In this document: in pieces, positions 1-8,159 of the stretch
Position numbering within the stretch: position 1 is the first letter of the stretch
Layout: each line of letters opens with the position of its first letter
From: Thermotogae bacterium
GTDB lineage: Bacteria > Thermotogota > Thermotogae > UBA12178
Length of the DNA stretch: 38,215 bases
Direction of reading: 5' to 3'
Assembly (NCBI GenBank): GCA_021161835.1
Contig: JAGGZV010000059.1
Location: 1-38,215 of the forward strand
Notes under the pieces: generated by a model
Seen by the model: only the letters and a program-made list of their open reading frames with translations
Databases searched by the model: none
Told to the model about the DNA's origin: nothing
Translations under genes and position numbers: made by a program

Positions 1-365
1 AAAAATATGAGGTCACCATGCTGAAGTCTGTCAAACGTTGTGGGGGAAGAATTGTAAAGGTAAAGAGCCTCGGAGTTGATATCGTTCACCAGATAGCCCC
101 GATATACGAACCATTCGACGCCGATTTGATTGTAAAGATAAACGATGAGTCCCGAACAATCGAATCCTTCTTCTGGGTTTTGTCCTCCCCATTTGTAAGG
201 TGTGCCTTCGAGAGTCGGCAGGATGTCAAACCATGTACCAATGTCCTCGGTGGATAGATATTCCTGGCGCCAATGTTGGGGAGGCAGTTTGATAAGGTTG
301 ACGCATGAAGAAAGAAACATGATCATCAGAATCACAATGACCATCGATACCATCATGCGTTTCAT
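1..365 (-). CDS. NlpC/P60-family cell-wall peptidase lipoprotein (partial, C-terminus beyond window)
   Basis: This gene reads leftward from an ATG at 365-363 and runs off the window edge, so only about 121 residues are visible. The first 21 residues form a lipoprotein signal peptide with lipobox LSSC and acceptor Cys21. The segment TPYKWGG then GFDCSG (Cys70) is the N-terminal half of an NlpC/P60 papain-like domain, with Cys70 as the expected nucleophile. The visible end reads HGDLIFF, matching the conserved GDLxFF strand of the family. The catalytic His lies outside. NlpC/P60 enzymes hydrolyse peptidoglycan peptide links, so a membrane-anchored extracytoplasmic wall hydrolase is likely. A clear AAAAGGAGG ribosome binding site (complement of 372-381) precedes the ATG. 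Signal and motif are seen directly; the substrate is inferred from the family. Confidence 0.85.
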   Translation of the reverse strand, partial: MKRMMVSMVIVILMIMFLSSCVNLIKLPPQHWRQEYLSTEDIGTWFDILPTLEGTPYKWGGQNPEEGFDCSGLIVYLYNQIGVEWFVYRGYLVNDINSEALYLYNSSPTTFDRLQHGDLIF

Positions 366-590
366 CGCGATTCCTCCTTTTCAATATCTGTACAAGTTTC
401 TGCTGTCCATCCCATATCTTGCTATTTGGTAGTGTACAACAATTGCTGTAAAGATGAAATAAGCCCCGCTCCTTGAGGAAGGAACAGGGTGGTGAATGCG
501 GTTCCAAAAGATAGGTCATTACCTGGACTTGCAGTGGCAATGTTGATAGACATAAACGAAGAATAGCTAACGGGAAGGAGCTGCCTCAAT

Positions 591-719
591 ATGGATGAGT
601 TTCTGGACTCCAGTTGTAAAGAAGTAATGGAAAAATTTTATAGCAAATTCTTGACGCAACTGTTGGGTAAAACAGGTAAAGATGCAAAAAACATTCCCCG
701 CACGAAGCGAGGAATGTGA
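591..719 (+). CDS. Doubtful small ORF (42 aa) in an otherwise gene-poor stretch
   Basis: The stretch 366-738 holds no gene I can support firmly. The only candidate is a 42-residue ORF from ATG 591, preceded by GGGAAGGAG about ten bases upstream. Its product begins MDEFLDSSCKEVMEKF and is helical-looking and charged. I recognise no family. Its last 25 bases overlap the terminator hairpin of the opposite-strand locus, which argues against it being a conserved gene. It could be a decayed N-terminal fragment of something larger, or chance. Confidence 0.18.
   Translation: MDEFLDSSCKEVMEKFYSKFLTQLLGKTGKDAKNIPRTKRGM
685..717 (-). terminator. Rho-independent terminator closing the minus-strand lipoprotein locus
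   Basis: Read on the minus strand, ACATTCCTCGC pairs with GCGGGGAATGT around the loop TTCGT, with one internal mismatch, and is followed directly by a run of six T (complement of 686-691). It lies 21 bases after the last stop codon of the decayed locus at 739. This suggests the remnants once belonged to one transcription unit ending here. Confidence 0.8.
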
Positions 720-738
720 GAACAAATTCAAATTAATT

Positions 739-897
739 TTACGGTTTCAACTTTACTATCCAATAGTCTTCTAGTCCATGATTTCCACTCACATTTCCAT
801 CGTTTGATCCTGTCCACCCAGCAACGATGTAGCCTCCATCTGATGTTTGCTGGATATTATATGCATGATCATAACTACTACCTCCCAAACATTTCTG
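739..897 (-). pseudogene. C-terminal remnant of a SDGGYIVAG-type repeat protein
   Basis: The minus strand carries an open stretch of about 52 codons ending in TAA (739-741). It encodes segments such as HAYNIQQTSDGGYIVAGW, SNDGNVSGNHG and DYWIVKLKP. This is the signature of the long beta-propeller-like surface repeat proteins common in some bacteria, where each unit has SIQQTSDGGYIVAG followed by DYWIVKL. Only one unit survives, with no start codon or signal peptide of its own and a stop (898-900) directly before it. I read it as the 3' end of a lost gene still attached to the old terminator. The repeat type is recalled from general knowledge; the truncation is seen directly. Confidence 0.6.
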
Positions 898-1046
898 TCA
901 CTCAATTCGGGTTATCGTTTCTCCCACAACCATTCTTTTTGCGGATGGATATACATCATATGTCAACTCATCTCCATCCGGATCTGAACAACTTCATGAT
1001 AGCGTTGGTATTAGTGATTTCCTGCTACATCAGCCGGGCTATCTGG
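898..1046 (-). pseudogene. Remnant of a fibronectin-like lipoprotein segment
   Basis: In one minus-strand frame the DNA reads TLS, a TGA stop at 994-996, then SCSDPDGDELTYDVY, ending at TGA 898-900. In a neighbouring frame just before it, PDSPADVAG is legible (1020-1046). Together these mirror the Fn3-like N-terminal region of the adjacent lipoprotein at 1053-1883, which has DPADGATGVSVNVALSWQC and DPNGDALVYDIYF. The TGA stands where the neighbour has TGG (Trp). So a second copy of this domain once lay here and has since gained a stop and a frameshift. Confidence 0.5.
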
Positions 1047-1052
1047 TATGCT

Positions 1053-1883
1053 TTATGGATTATTCCCGGAAACCTTTCCGGTGTGTTTCACATCGTGATG
1101 AAACATAGGCCATGGAGTATCTGCTACTCCCATCGATGTCGAACCGATAGCGTAAAGATAATTATCATTCGATCCCACATATATAGTTCCATCTTTTCCT
1201 ATTGCTGGACTGGAAAGTATATCACCTCCAGTTCCAAACTTCCACTTCAGCGTTCCATCTGGATTTATGGCGTAGAGATAATTATCATACGATCCCACAT
1301 ATATGGTTCCATCTTCTCCAATTGCTGGACTGGAACGTACATAACTTCCAGTTCCAAACTACCATTTCAGCGTTCCAACTGGATTTATGGCGTAAAGATA
1401 ACCATCATTCGATCCCACATATATGGTTCCATCTTCTCCAATTGCTGGACTGGAGCGTACCCAATCTCCTGTTCCAAACTTCCATTTCAACGATCCGTCC
1501 GGAACGGGCATAGTGGTAAACCTCCACACTGGTCCTTCTGTTACTCCTCCTTTTCCATCTTTTGCCACTATTTTCCAATAATACGTTGTTTCGTAACTCA
1601 ACGTTCCAGGGTTGTATGAAGTTGATGCATGGTTACTTTCAACAAGAGGAGGATTTTCGCTCGTACCAAAGTATATGTCATATACCAGCGCATCCCCATT
1701 AGGATCGTTACATTGCCAGCTCAATGCTACGTTTACCGACACACCTGTCGCCCCATCTGCCGGATCCGGATCCCGGGGTACATCTGGAGGATTATTCGGT
1801 GCGACAACACATGAGATGATAGCAAACATTGAGAGAAGGATAAGAAGTGCCAGTATTGATATGATTTTCACGAATTTTCTCAT
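1053..1883 (-). pseudogene. PQQ-repeat (beta-propeller) lipoprotein interrupted by an in-frame amber codon
   Basis: Translation starts at ATG 1883-1881 behind GGGAGGAA. It begins with a signal peptide and probable lipobox (FAIISC) and continues with an Fn3-like domain (residues about 32-128). It then has three 40-residue units with the pattern SSPAIGxDGTIYVGSxDxYLYAINPxGTLKW, a PQQ/outer-membrane-assembly-like propeller repeat. The frame is open for 174 codons, then meets TAG at 1361-1359, where the other copies have AAG (Lys) in LKWKFGTG. The same frame continues to TAA at 1053 with the expected C-terminus (DTPWPMFHHDVKHTG). A single A-to-T change explains the break. It may be a true nonsense mutation, a sequencing error, or rarely readthrough. 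Likely role when intact: surface or periplasmic binding or scaffold protein; ligand unknown. Confidence 0.75.
1156..1502. repeat. Tandem 120-bp coding repeat, about 2.9 copies
   Basis: Units beginning AGATAA(T/C)(T/C)ATCAT start at 1156, 1276 and 1396, an exact 120-bp period. Identity stays high to about 1502 and then fades. Each unit encodes one 40-residue PQQ-like propeller blade on the minus strand. DNA-level similarity between units suggests recent duplication or gene conversion within the locus. Confidence 0.9.
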
Positions 1884-1932
1884 AAAATTCCTCCCTTTCT
1901 TTCTTTTGTTATGAATTGCATTCGTCAGGAAA

Positions 1933-1962
1933 ATATTACACTTTCGAGGCTGGTTATGTCAA
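1933..1962 (-). promoter_or_regulatory. Sigma-A-type promoter for the PQQ lipoprotein locus
   Basis: Read on the minus strand, TTGACA (complement of 1957-1962) is followed after 18 bases by TAATAT (complement of 1933-1938). This is a near-consensus housekeeping promoter about 50 bases upstream of the start codon at 1883. It is the best promoter in the window, although the gene it drives is broken. Confidence 0.75.
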
Positions 1963-2074
1963 GGATTTGCTGTAATGTACAATAATTGGGGATATAGTTG
2001 CTGCAACCAACTATTAACCATTCTCAACGAAATTATAAACGGGTTTCTTGAGGGCAATAAAGGGGGAGAAAACC

Positions 2075-2980
2075 GTGAAGGCTGGTCAAGTGTTTGGGGA
2101 AGATGAGATTTCTATGGGTGATGCTGAATGCGATGAGCTCCATCCTGTGATCGTGTCTGTAAGCAGGAGAACAGATGTTCCTGCTTTCTACATGGACGAG
2201 TTCTTGAGGGTATGGAGGCGTGGATACGTATTCTGGCAGAATCCGTACAATCCTGCGCAAATAAAAAAGGTGTGTTTCGACGCTGTGAAACTCGTTGTTT
2301 TCTGGTCAAAGTACCCTGCCGGTTTATTGAAACGTCTCAGGAAAATCGACTTCGATTTCCTGCTTTTTTACACTGTCAACGATTATCCCAATATTGTGGA
2401 ACCCGGTATGCCATCCATTGAAGTACGCTTGAATCTGTTTAAGGAACTTTCCAGGTTGTTGGGAAAAGAAAGAATATTGTGGCGTTTTGACCCCATTTTG
2501 CTTATAAAGGAGAAATTGGAAAAGGAGGAACTTTTGAAGCGTGTGGAGGGGGTAGCAAAAGAGCTGAGTGGTTATACCAGCCGGATGATCGTCAGTTTCG
2601 TAACACCTTACAGGAAAGTCCTCGCCCGTTTCAAAAATGCTGGTATGGAACTCATAGATTTCGATAGATCTACTGAACTGGTGGATGAAATAGCTGCGGG
2701 TATAGGAGAGATTGGAAGAAGATATGGTTTTGAAGTGCAAACCTGTGCAGAAAGATTCAATGTATTCGGCCAACTGGAGCGTTTCGGTTTAAAAAAGGGA
2801 GCGTGTGTGGATAAAGGATATATAATGCAGGTATTCGCATCCAACAAAGAACTTGTGGAAAGCGTACGCCACCTGAAAAAGGACAAGGGTCAAAGATCAA
2901 TATGCGGTTGTGTGGAGAGCGTGGATATAGGTAGGTACGGCACATGCAGGTTTAAGTGTCTCTACTGCTATGCAAGATGA
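2075..2980 (+). CDS. DUF1848 protein with C-terminal radical-SAM-like cysteine cluster
   Basis: The product (about 301 residues) carries the hallmarks of DUF1848: SVSRRTDVPAFY near the N-terminus, NPYNPAQIKKV and VVFWSKYP, then WRFDPI in the middle. The C-terminus has ICGC followed by DIGRYGTCRFKCLYCYAR. The final CX3CX2C spacing is that of a radical SAM 4Fe-4S site, but it sits at the extreme C-terminus instead of the N-terminus, with an added CxC pair. The biochemical role of the family is unknown to me. I chose the GTG at 2075 because AGGGGGAG lies six bases before it; a TTG at 2048 and an ATG at 2114 are alternatives. The gene stands alone between a divergent lipoprotein and a convergent glycosidase and has its own terminator. 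Confidence 0.85.
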   Translation: MKAGQVFGEDEISMGDAECDELHPVIVSVSRRTDVPAFYMDEFLRVWRRGYVFWQNPYNPAQIKKVCFDAVKLVVFWSKYPAGLLKRLRKIDFDFLLFYTVNDYPNIVEPGMPSIEVRLNLFKELSRLLGKERILWRFDPILLIKEKLEKEELLKRVEGVAKELSGYTSRMIVSFVTPYRKVLARFKNAGMELIDFDRSTELVDEIAAGIGEIGRRYGFEVQTCAERFNVFGQLERFGLKKGACVDKGYIMQVFASNKELVESVRHLKKDKGQRSICGCVESVDIGRYGTCRFKCLYCYAR

Positions 2981-2989
2981 GTCTGGAAC

Positions 2990-4499
<1,510 letters not shown>

Positions 4500-4516
4500 T
4501 TATCAGAATCTTTAAG

Positions 4517-4546
4517 AGTATAACGTATTTGTTCGTTACAAGTAAA
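4517..4546 (-). promoter_or_regulatory. Probable promoter of the GH4 alpha-glucosidase gene
   Basis: On the minus strand TTTACT (complement of 4541-4546) is separated by 18 bases from TATACT (complement of 4517-4522), about 40 bases upstream of the gene start. The -10 is good and the -35 matches four of six positions. Confidence 0.45.
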
Positions 4547-4599
4547 TATTCTTTGGCTTTTTCCAGGTGGGGGTTAGAATCTTATCAGGGGTGATGGGT

Positions 4600-5043
4600 A
4601 TGGTACGTTTCAAACAATTGGCCGAAATGTTTGAATTTCTGGCGCGGCTTGTGGAAATGGTGGGTGATAATCCTTTCAAAGCCAGGACTTATCGTTTCGC
4701 TGCCGCTAAGATGAGGGAGATCGGTGGTAAAGAGGTGACAAAAGCGGCTGTGAAGGAACTTTCGAGGATAAAGGGTATAGGAAAAGCGGTGGTGGAAAAG
4801 TCTCTTCAATTTCTTGAGACCGGGCACATAAAGAAGATAGATGAATTCGAATCGCTGGTATCACCTGTCTTTTTTCTCCTTGCCAGAGATTCGGGTCTTT
4901 CCGGGAAGATTCTCAACAAACTGTACGTTGAACTCAAGGATCTGAACTGTGATGAGATCGTGAGTATACTGCGGGAACGTAAGGACGAGCTGGAATTGAG
5001 TGAAGAGATTCTTAAGCGTTTACAGGATTTGTGCACTGAATAA
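4600..5043 (+). CDS. Stand-alone helix-hairpin-helix protein resembling the N-terminal domain of PolX
   Basis: This 147-residue protein starts with a helical segment containing GDNPFKARTYRFAAAKM, typical of the 8-kDa N-terminal domain of family X DNA polymerases (PolX). A helix-hairpin-helix follows, LSRIKGIGKAVVEKSLQFL (residues about 53-71). The polymerase palm and PHP phosphoesterase domains of full PolX are absent, and the C-terminal 70 residues are helical and charged. It probably binds DNA ends or gaps through the HhH motif; a catalytic role is not indicated. I chose ATG 4600 because AGGGGTGAT precedes it at five to seven bases; GTG 4567 and ATG 4594 are possible. It is divergent from the glycosidase gene and followed after 73 bases by panD. 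Confidence 0.7.
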   Translation: MVRFKQLAEMFEFLARLVEMVGDNPFKARTYRFAAAKMREIGGKEVTKAAVKELSRIKGIGKAVVEKSLQFLETGHIKKIDEFESLVSPVFFLLARDSGLSGKILNKLYVELKDLNCDEIVSILRERKDELELSEEILKRLQDLCTE

Positions 5044-5057
5044 TATCACTGTATACA
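5029..5057 (+). promoter_or_regulatory. Possible promoter upstream of panD
   Basis: TTGTGC (5029-5034), a 17-base spacer and TATACA (5052-5057) lie about 60 bases before the panD start, overlapping the end of the HhH gene. The -35 matches only three positions, so this is weak. Confidence 0.3.
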
Positions 5058-5116
5058 GCGTGGTGTAAAATCGGTTGGAGGAAAAGCGGGATTTTTCATG
5101 GGGAGGCGCGGGAGTA

Positions 5117-5461
5117 GTGCAAAGGATTATTTTGAAATCCAAGCTTCATATGGCGCGTGTAAACAAAAAAGTATTGGATTACGAGGGAAGCATTGAGATA
5201 GATGAGGAGTTGATGGAACTGGCGGATCTCGTGGAAGGGGAGAAAGTATTGGTTGCCAATGTGGATAATGGTGAACGTTTTGAAACGTACGTTATAAAAG
5301 GAAAGCGTGGGAGTAGAGTAATAGGTCTAAACGGTGCCTCTGCCAGACTTGCAGAGATAGGTGATAGACTCATCATCATGGCATTCGGGATATTTGAAGA
5401 GGGTGAAAAGGTCGAACCGCGTATTGTGGTGCTGGATGAGGAGAACAGGGTGGTAAGGAGG
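5117..5461 (+). CDS. panD: Aspartate 1-decarboxylase proenzyme
   Basis: PanD converts L-aspartate to beta-alanine for pantothenate and coenzyme A synthesis. The proenzyme cleaves itself at a Gly-Ser bond to make its pyruvoyl cofactor. Here the site is YEGSIEID with Gly24-Ser25, exactly the usual position, when translation starts at GTG 5117. Other family features are LKSKLH near the start, the [11 protein letters not shown] strand and [12 protein letters not shown]. Length is 114-115 residues, usual for small PanD. The start fits GGGAGG about ten bases upstream; an in-frame TTG at 5075 would add 14 residues without family support. The stop codon lies in the AAGGAGGTGA ribosome binding site of the next gene. 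No other pantothenate gene is in the window, so its neighbours do not explain its location. The frame closes with TGA at 5462-5464. Confidence 0.93.
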
Positions 5462-5468
5462 TGAAAGT

Positions 5469-5942
5469 GTGGAAATGTGGATGTTCTGGACGATACTGGG
5501 CGTTGTCTGCGTAATCATCGAGGTCATAACACCTTCCTTTTTCATTCTCTGGTTCGGAATAGGGGCTTTTATCAGTGCACTTATGAGTCTTTTCATGAAA
5601 TCTGTTACTTTGCAAGTTCTAGTATTTGCAGCTGTTTCCGCCGTTTTGGTCATTTTCACCAGACCACTCGGTAAAGCTCTGGTGGGGAAAGCTACCAGGA
5701 AAGCAGGTGTAGATGCTCTCGTTGGGAATGAGGGCGTGGTGATAGAAGAAGTCAATCCCGATACAGGAAAGGGATTGATAAGGGTTGGTAGTGATGTGTG
5801 GAGAGCGAGACCGTCCGACGGCAGTTCGATGATCTCGGTTGGTCGCAGGGTGCGAATAACCGGAGTGGATGGGACACACTTGATCGTCGAGGAAGTGAAG
5901 CGTGAACCCTTCCATTCTCAACAGGAGAAGGAGGGAGAATAA
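5469..5942 (+). CDS. NfeD-family membrane protein
   Basis: The 157-residue product has three to four hydrophobic segments (residues about 3-23, 27-43 and 48-68) ending in [12 protein letters not shown]-terminal beta-rich OB-fold-like domain follows (about 85-145: [46 protein letters not shown]). This is the short-form NfeD layout without the ClpP-like protease domain. NfeD proteins are almost always encoded next to a stomatin/SPFH protein and are thought to bind it in the membrane; the next gene is one. The start is GTG 5469, seven bases after the GGAGG that overlaps the panD stop. The TAATG junction with the stomatin gene shares one base, implying coupled translation. Confidence 0.85.
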   Translation: MEMWMFWTILGVVCVIIEVITPSFFILWFGIGAFISALMSLFMKSVTLQVLVFAAVSAVLVIFTRPLGKALVGKATRKAGVDALVGNEGVVIEEVNPDTGKGLIRVGSDVWRARPSDGSSMISVGRRVRITGVDGTHLIVEEVKREPFHSQQEKEGE

Positions 5943-6859
5943 TGTTGGGTTTGTTACTTATAATAGTTTTATTTATTGTGTTCATAGCCGCAAAGGGAAT
6001 AAGGATAGTTCGACCGTTTGAAAAAGGTCTGGTCGAGCGTTTGGGTCAGTTCAAAAGGGTGGCTAACCCAGGAATACATTTCATCATACCGTTTCTTGAG
6101 AGAATGATAAAGGTCGATATGCGGGAAAAATTGATAGATGTACCACCGCAGGAAGTTATAACGAAGGATAATGTTATTGTAACTGTCGATGCTGTTATAT
6201 ACTATGAAGTTGCTGATGCATTTAAGGTGATATACAACGTGCAGAATTTCCAGAACGCTGCGGTTAAACTGGCACAGACCAATTTGAGGAATGTGATAGG
6301 TGAGCTGGAATTGGACCAGACCCTGACTTCGAGAGAACAGATAAACACTAAATTGAGGGAAGTGTTGGATGAAGCCACAGACAAGTGGGGTGTCAGAGTG
6401 ACAAGGGTGGAGATCAAGAAGATAGATCCCCCCGCGGATATCATGGAAGCCATGAGCAAACAGATGAAGGCAGAGAGGATGAAGAGAGCGGCCATTCTGG
6501 AAGCGGAAGGATACAAACAATCTCAAATATTGAAAGCGGAGGGCGATAAGACGGCGGCCATTTTGAAGGCGGAAGGTGAAGCCGAAGCGGTGAAACGTGT
6601 GGCGGAAGCGCAGAGGTATAAGTACATAACCGAAGCTGAGGGACAGGCCAAAGCCATCGTGAGTGTGTTCACAGCTATACACGAGGGAAAACCCACCAGC
6701 GATCTCATAGCGATACGCTATCTCGAGGCGCTGAAAGAGATAGCTGACGGTAAAGCAACGAAAATATTCCTTCCGTTTGAAGCCAGTTCCGTTCTTGCCA
6801 GCATTGGTGCCATGGCTGAACTCTTCAAAACTTCCAGGCCTGAAGAGGAGGAGAGATGA
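5942..6859 (+). CDS. Stomatin/prohibitin-like SPFH membrane protein
   Basis: A single N-terminal hydrophobic helix (residues 2-18) is followed by the SPFH domain, with [28 protein letters not shown] and [21 protein letters not shown] long Ala/Glu/Lys-rich helix follows at about 170-240, with repeated ILKAEGDK and [11 protein letters not shown] units predicted to coil. Length (305) is normal for bacterial paraslipin/QmcA-like proteins. Such proteins form large oligomeric rings on the inner membrane and organise membrane microdomains or proteases. It sits between NfeD and a small membrane protein and overlaps the latter by ATGA, so the three are probably one complex or operon. Confidence 0.9.
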   Translation: MLGLLLIIVLFIVFIAAKGIRIVRPFEKGLVERLGQFKRVANPGIHFIIPFLERMIKVDMREKLIDVPPQEVITKDNVIVTVDAVIYYEVADAFKVIYNVQNFQNAAVKLAQTNLRNVIGELELDQTLTSREQINTKLREVLDEATDKWGVRVTRVEIKKIDPPADIMEAMSKQMKAERMKRAAILEAEGYKQSQILKAEGDKTAAILKAEGEAEAVKRVAEAQRYKYITEAEGQAKAIVSVFTAIHEGKPTSDLIAIRYLEALKEIADGKATKIFLPFEASSVLASIGAMAELFKTSRPEEEER

Positions 6860-7422
6860 TTTTCAAGGTCGATGTCCTCTCTCCTTTTAAAGGTGTTTTT
6901 CAGTTATTCATAGATCTTTTACCATATACTGGAGTTGGTTTCGTGCTTTCTCTGTTTTATCTTCGATGGATGTTTCTGAAGAGAGGTCGTGCTCTTGTTG
7001 TTGTGGGTATGGGAAACTTCGGGGTTGTTGTTGGTGTCGTCGGCGTGGGTGTATGGAGTTATTATGTGGGTCTGATACCACCGGTAGGTATAGTTTTGAT
7101 CGTGATGATACTAGGTTTTCTCTTTTTTGTAAGCAAGATAGGTAAGGAATTGTGGAATTTCGATTCCCATGTCAGACCCCTGGCCTTCTCTTTCGGTATA
7201 CCGGAGGGATCTTACACATGGTCTTATCTTTTTTTCAGAAAGGGATTGTGGAGCTTGATATACAATTTCATACTCTTTCAGTTCGCTATATCCTTCACCA
7301 TGTGGATGGCCTTTGTTCTTTGTCTGCGTTTTTTAGACACCATAATGTGGCTTTTCGTATTTTTCGTGTTTTTGGGTGTATTGCAGGGTATACGTGATTA
7401 TGCAATTTTAAAGAAATGTTAA
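6856..7422 (+). CDS. Multi-pass membrane protein of unknown function next to stomatin/NfeD
   Basis: I do not recognise this 188-residue protein. It is very hydrophobic, with about five predicted membrane segments (near residues 22-38, 47-67, 73-93, 128-150 and 155-175). A more polar central loop ([17 protein letters not shown]) is followed by an aromatic-rich stretch. It starts in the ATGA that ends the stomatin gene, so it is translationally coupled to it, and co-function with the NfeD-stomatin pair is a fair inference. No enzyme motif is visible. Confidence 0.65.
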   Translation: MIFKVDVLSPFKGVFQLFIDLLPYTGVGFVLSLFYLRWMFLKRGRALVVVGMGNFGVVVGVVGVGVWSYYVGLIPPVGIVLIVMILGFLFFVSKIGKELWNFDSHVRPLAFSFGIPEGSYTWSYLFFRKGLWSLIYNFILFQFAISFTMWMAFVLCLRFLDTIMWLFVFFVFLGVLQGIRDYAILKKC

Positions 7423-7439
7423 TCGGAAGTTTGCGATTA

Positions 7440-7470
7440 TTGGGTATTCTATACCCGGTAGGGGTAATAT
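7440..7470 (+). promoter_or_regulatory. Possible promoter with an operator-like palindrome before the oxidoreductase gene
   Basis: The perfect inverted repeat GGGTAT-TCT-ATACCC occupies 7442-7456. It lies between a TTGGGT (7440-7445) and TAATAT (7465-7470), which could act as -35 and -10 with a long 19-base spacer. GGAGG follows at 7478-7482. A palindrome in the spacer of a promoter is a common operator position, but the promoter itself is weak. The preceding bases TTGCGATTATTGGG resemble a site upstream of the ROK operon (13774-13786). Confidence 0.35.
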
Positions 7471-7491
7471 GTGAAAGGAGGTTAAACTGGT

Positions 7492-8151
7492 ATGGCTCTT
7501 CTGGACAAAGAGGTTTCAAAGCAGGTCAAGAACATGCTCGGTGACATGGAAAGAACGGTAAAGGTGTTGTTTTTCAAGTCAGATGATGAGAGCGAGTGTG
7601 AATACTGTTCCACTATTGAGCAGCTCCTGGCGGAGTTGTCGGAACTCAACGATAAGATATCTGTGGAGATCATCGATGTTGATGAAGAAGAGCAAAAAAT
7701 GGAAGAATATGGTATAGAGATGATTCCTGCCCTCGTGCTGCTTACAGAGGACGGAAAGGATTTGGGAGTGAGATTTTACGGTATACCTGCGGGACACGAG
7801 TTTTCAACGTTTTTGCAGGACATACTCGTCTTTTCAAAAGGAGCTATTCCGCAACTGTCGGAAGAAAATCTGAAAAAACTTCAGGGTGTTGAAAAACCTG
7901 TAAACATAAAAGTCTTTGTGACGGTAACATGTCCTTATTGTCCGCGCGCGGTTTTCACCGCTCATCAGCTTGCTATGGCGAATGACAGGATAACAGCTTC
8001 AATGGTGGAAGCCAATGAGTTCATGGAACTTTCAGCGAAGTTCGGTGTGAGCAGTGTTCCGCACGTGGTCATAAATGATGAGCATTTCTTCGTTGGGGCC
8101 TATCCTGAAAAGGATTTTGTTGAAGAAGTACTCAAAGTTGCCAAGGGGTGA
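7492..8151 (+). CDS. Glutaredoxin-like protein disulfide oxidoreductase (two thioredoxin folds)
   Basis: The 219-residue product has two thioredoxin-like domains of about 110 residues. The first has a CEYC site (Cys36/Cys39) and the second a CPYC site (Cys147/Cys150), each followed by the expected cis-Pro segment (MIPALV in domain 1, SVPHVV in domain 2). This is the layout of PDO proteins of thermophiles, which shuttle electrons to protein disulfides in the cytoplasm. The thioredoxin reductase gene follows at once, and in Thermotoga maritima the two are also adjacent as I recall (TM0868/TM0869). So the reductase most likely reduces this protein. Start ATG 7492 is ten bases after GGAGG. Both active sites look intact. 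Confidence 0.92.
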   Translation: MALLDKEVSKQVKNMLGDMERTVKVLFFKSDDESECEYCSTIEQLLAELSELNDKISVEIIDVDEEEQKMEEYGIEMIPALVLLTEDGKDLGVRFYGIPAGHEFSTFLQDILVFSKGAIPQLSEENLKKLQGVEKPVNIKVFVTVTCPYCPRAVFTAHQLAMANDRITASMVEANEFMELSAKFGVSSVPHVVINDEHFFVGAYPEKDFVEEVLKVAKG

Positions 8152-8159
8152 AAGAACGA

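Noticed and set aside
226-540. Minus-strand ORF of 104 codons near the left edge
   Set aside because: It overlaps the NlpC/P60 lipoprotein in another frame and lacks any motif or ribosome binding site.
504-570. Short plus-strand reading frame after GGAAGG
   Set aside because: Only about 25 codons with no recognisable motif; likely chance.
541-720. Insertion-sequence remnant around the small ORF
   Set aside because: No terminal inverted repeats or target duplication were found, and the ORF does not match a transposase convincingly.
1156-1502. Regular repeats suggesting a CRISPR array
   Set aside because: The unit is 120 bp with no spacers and encodes a 40-residue protein repeat.
804-1619. 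Plus-strand ORF of 271 codons
   Set aside because: It is the antisense shadow of the PQQ-repeat lipoprotein. The minus-strand reading has a signal peptide, promoter and known repeats; the plus reading has none.
5969-6682. Minus-strand ORF of 237 codons opposite the stomatin gene
   Set aside because: Composition is rich in His, Phe and Arg as expected from antisense translation, there is no ribosome binding site, and the plus-strand gene is certain.
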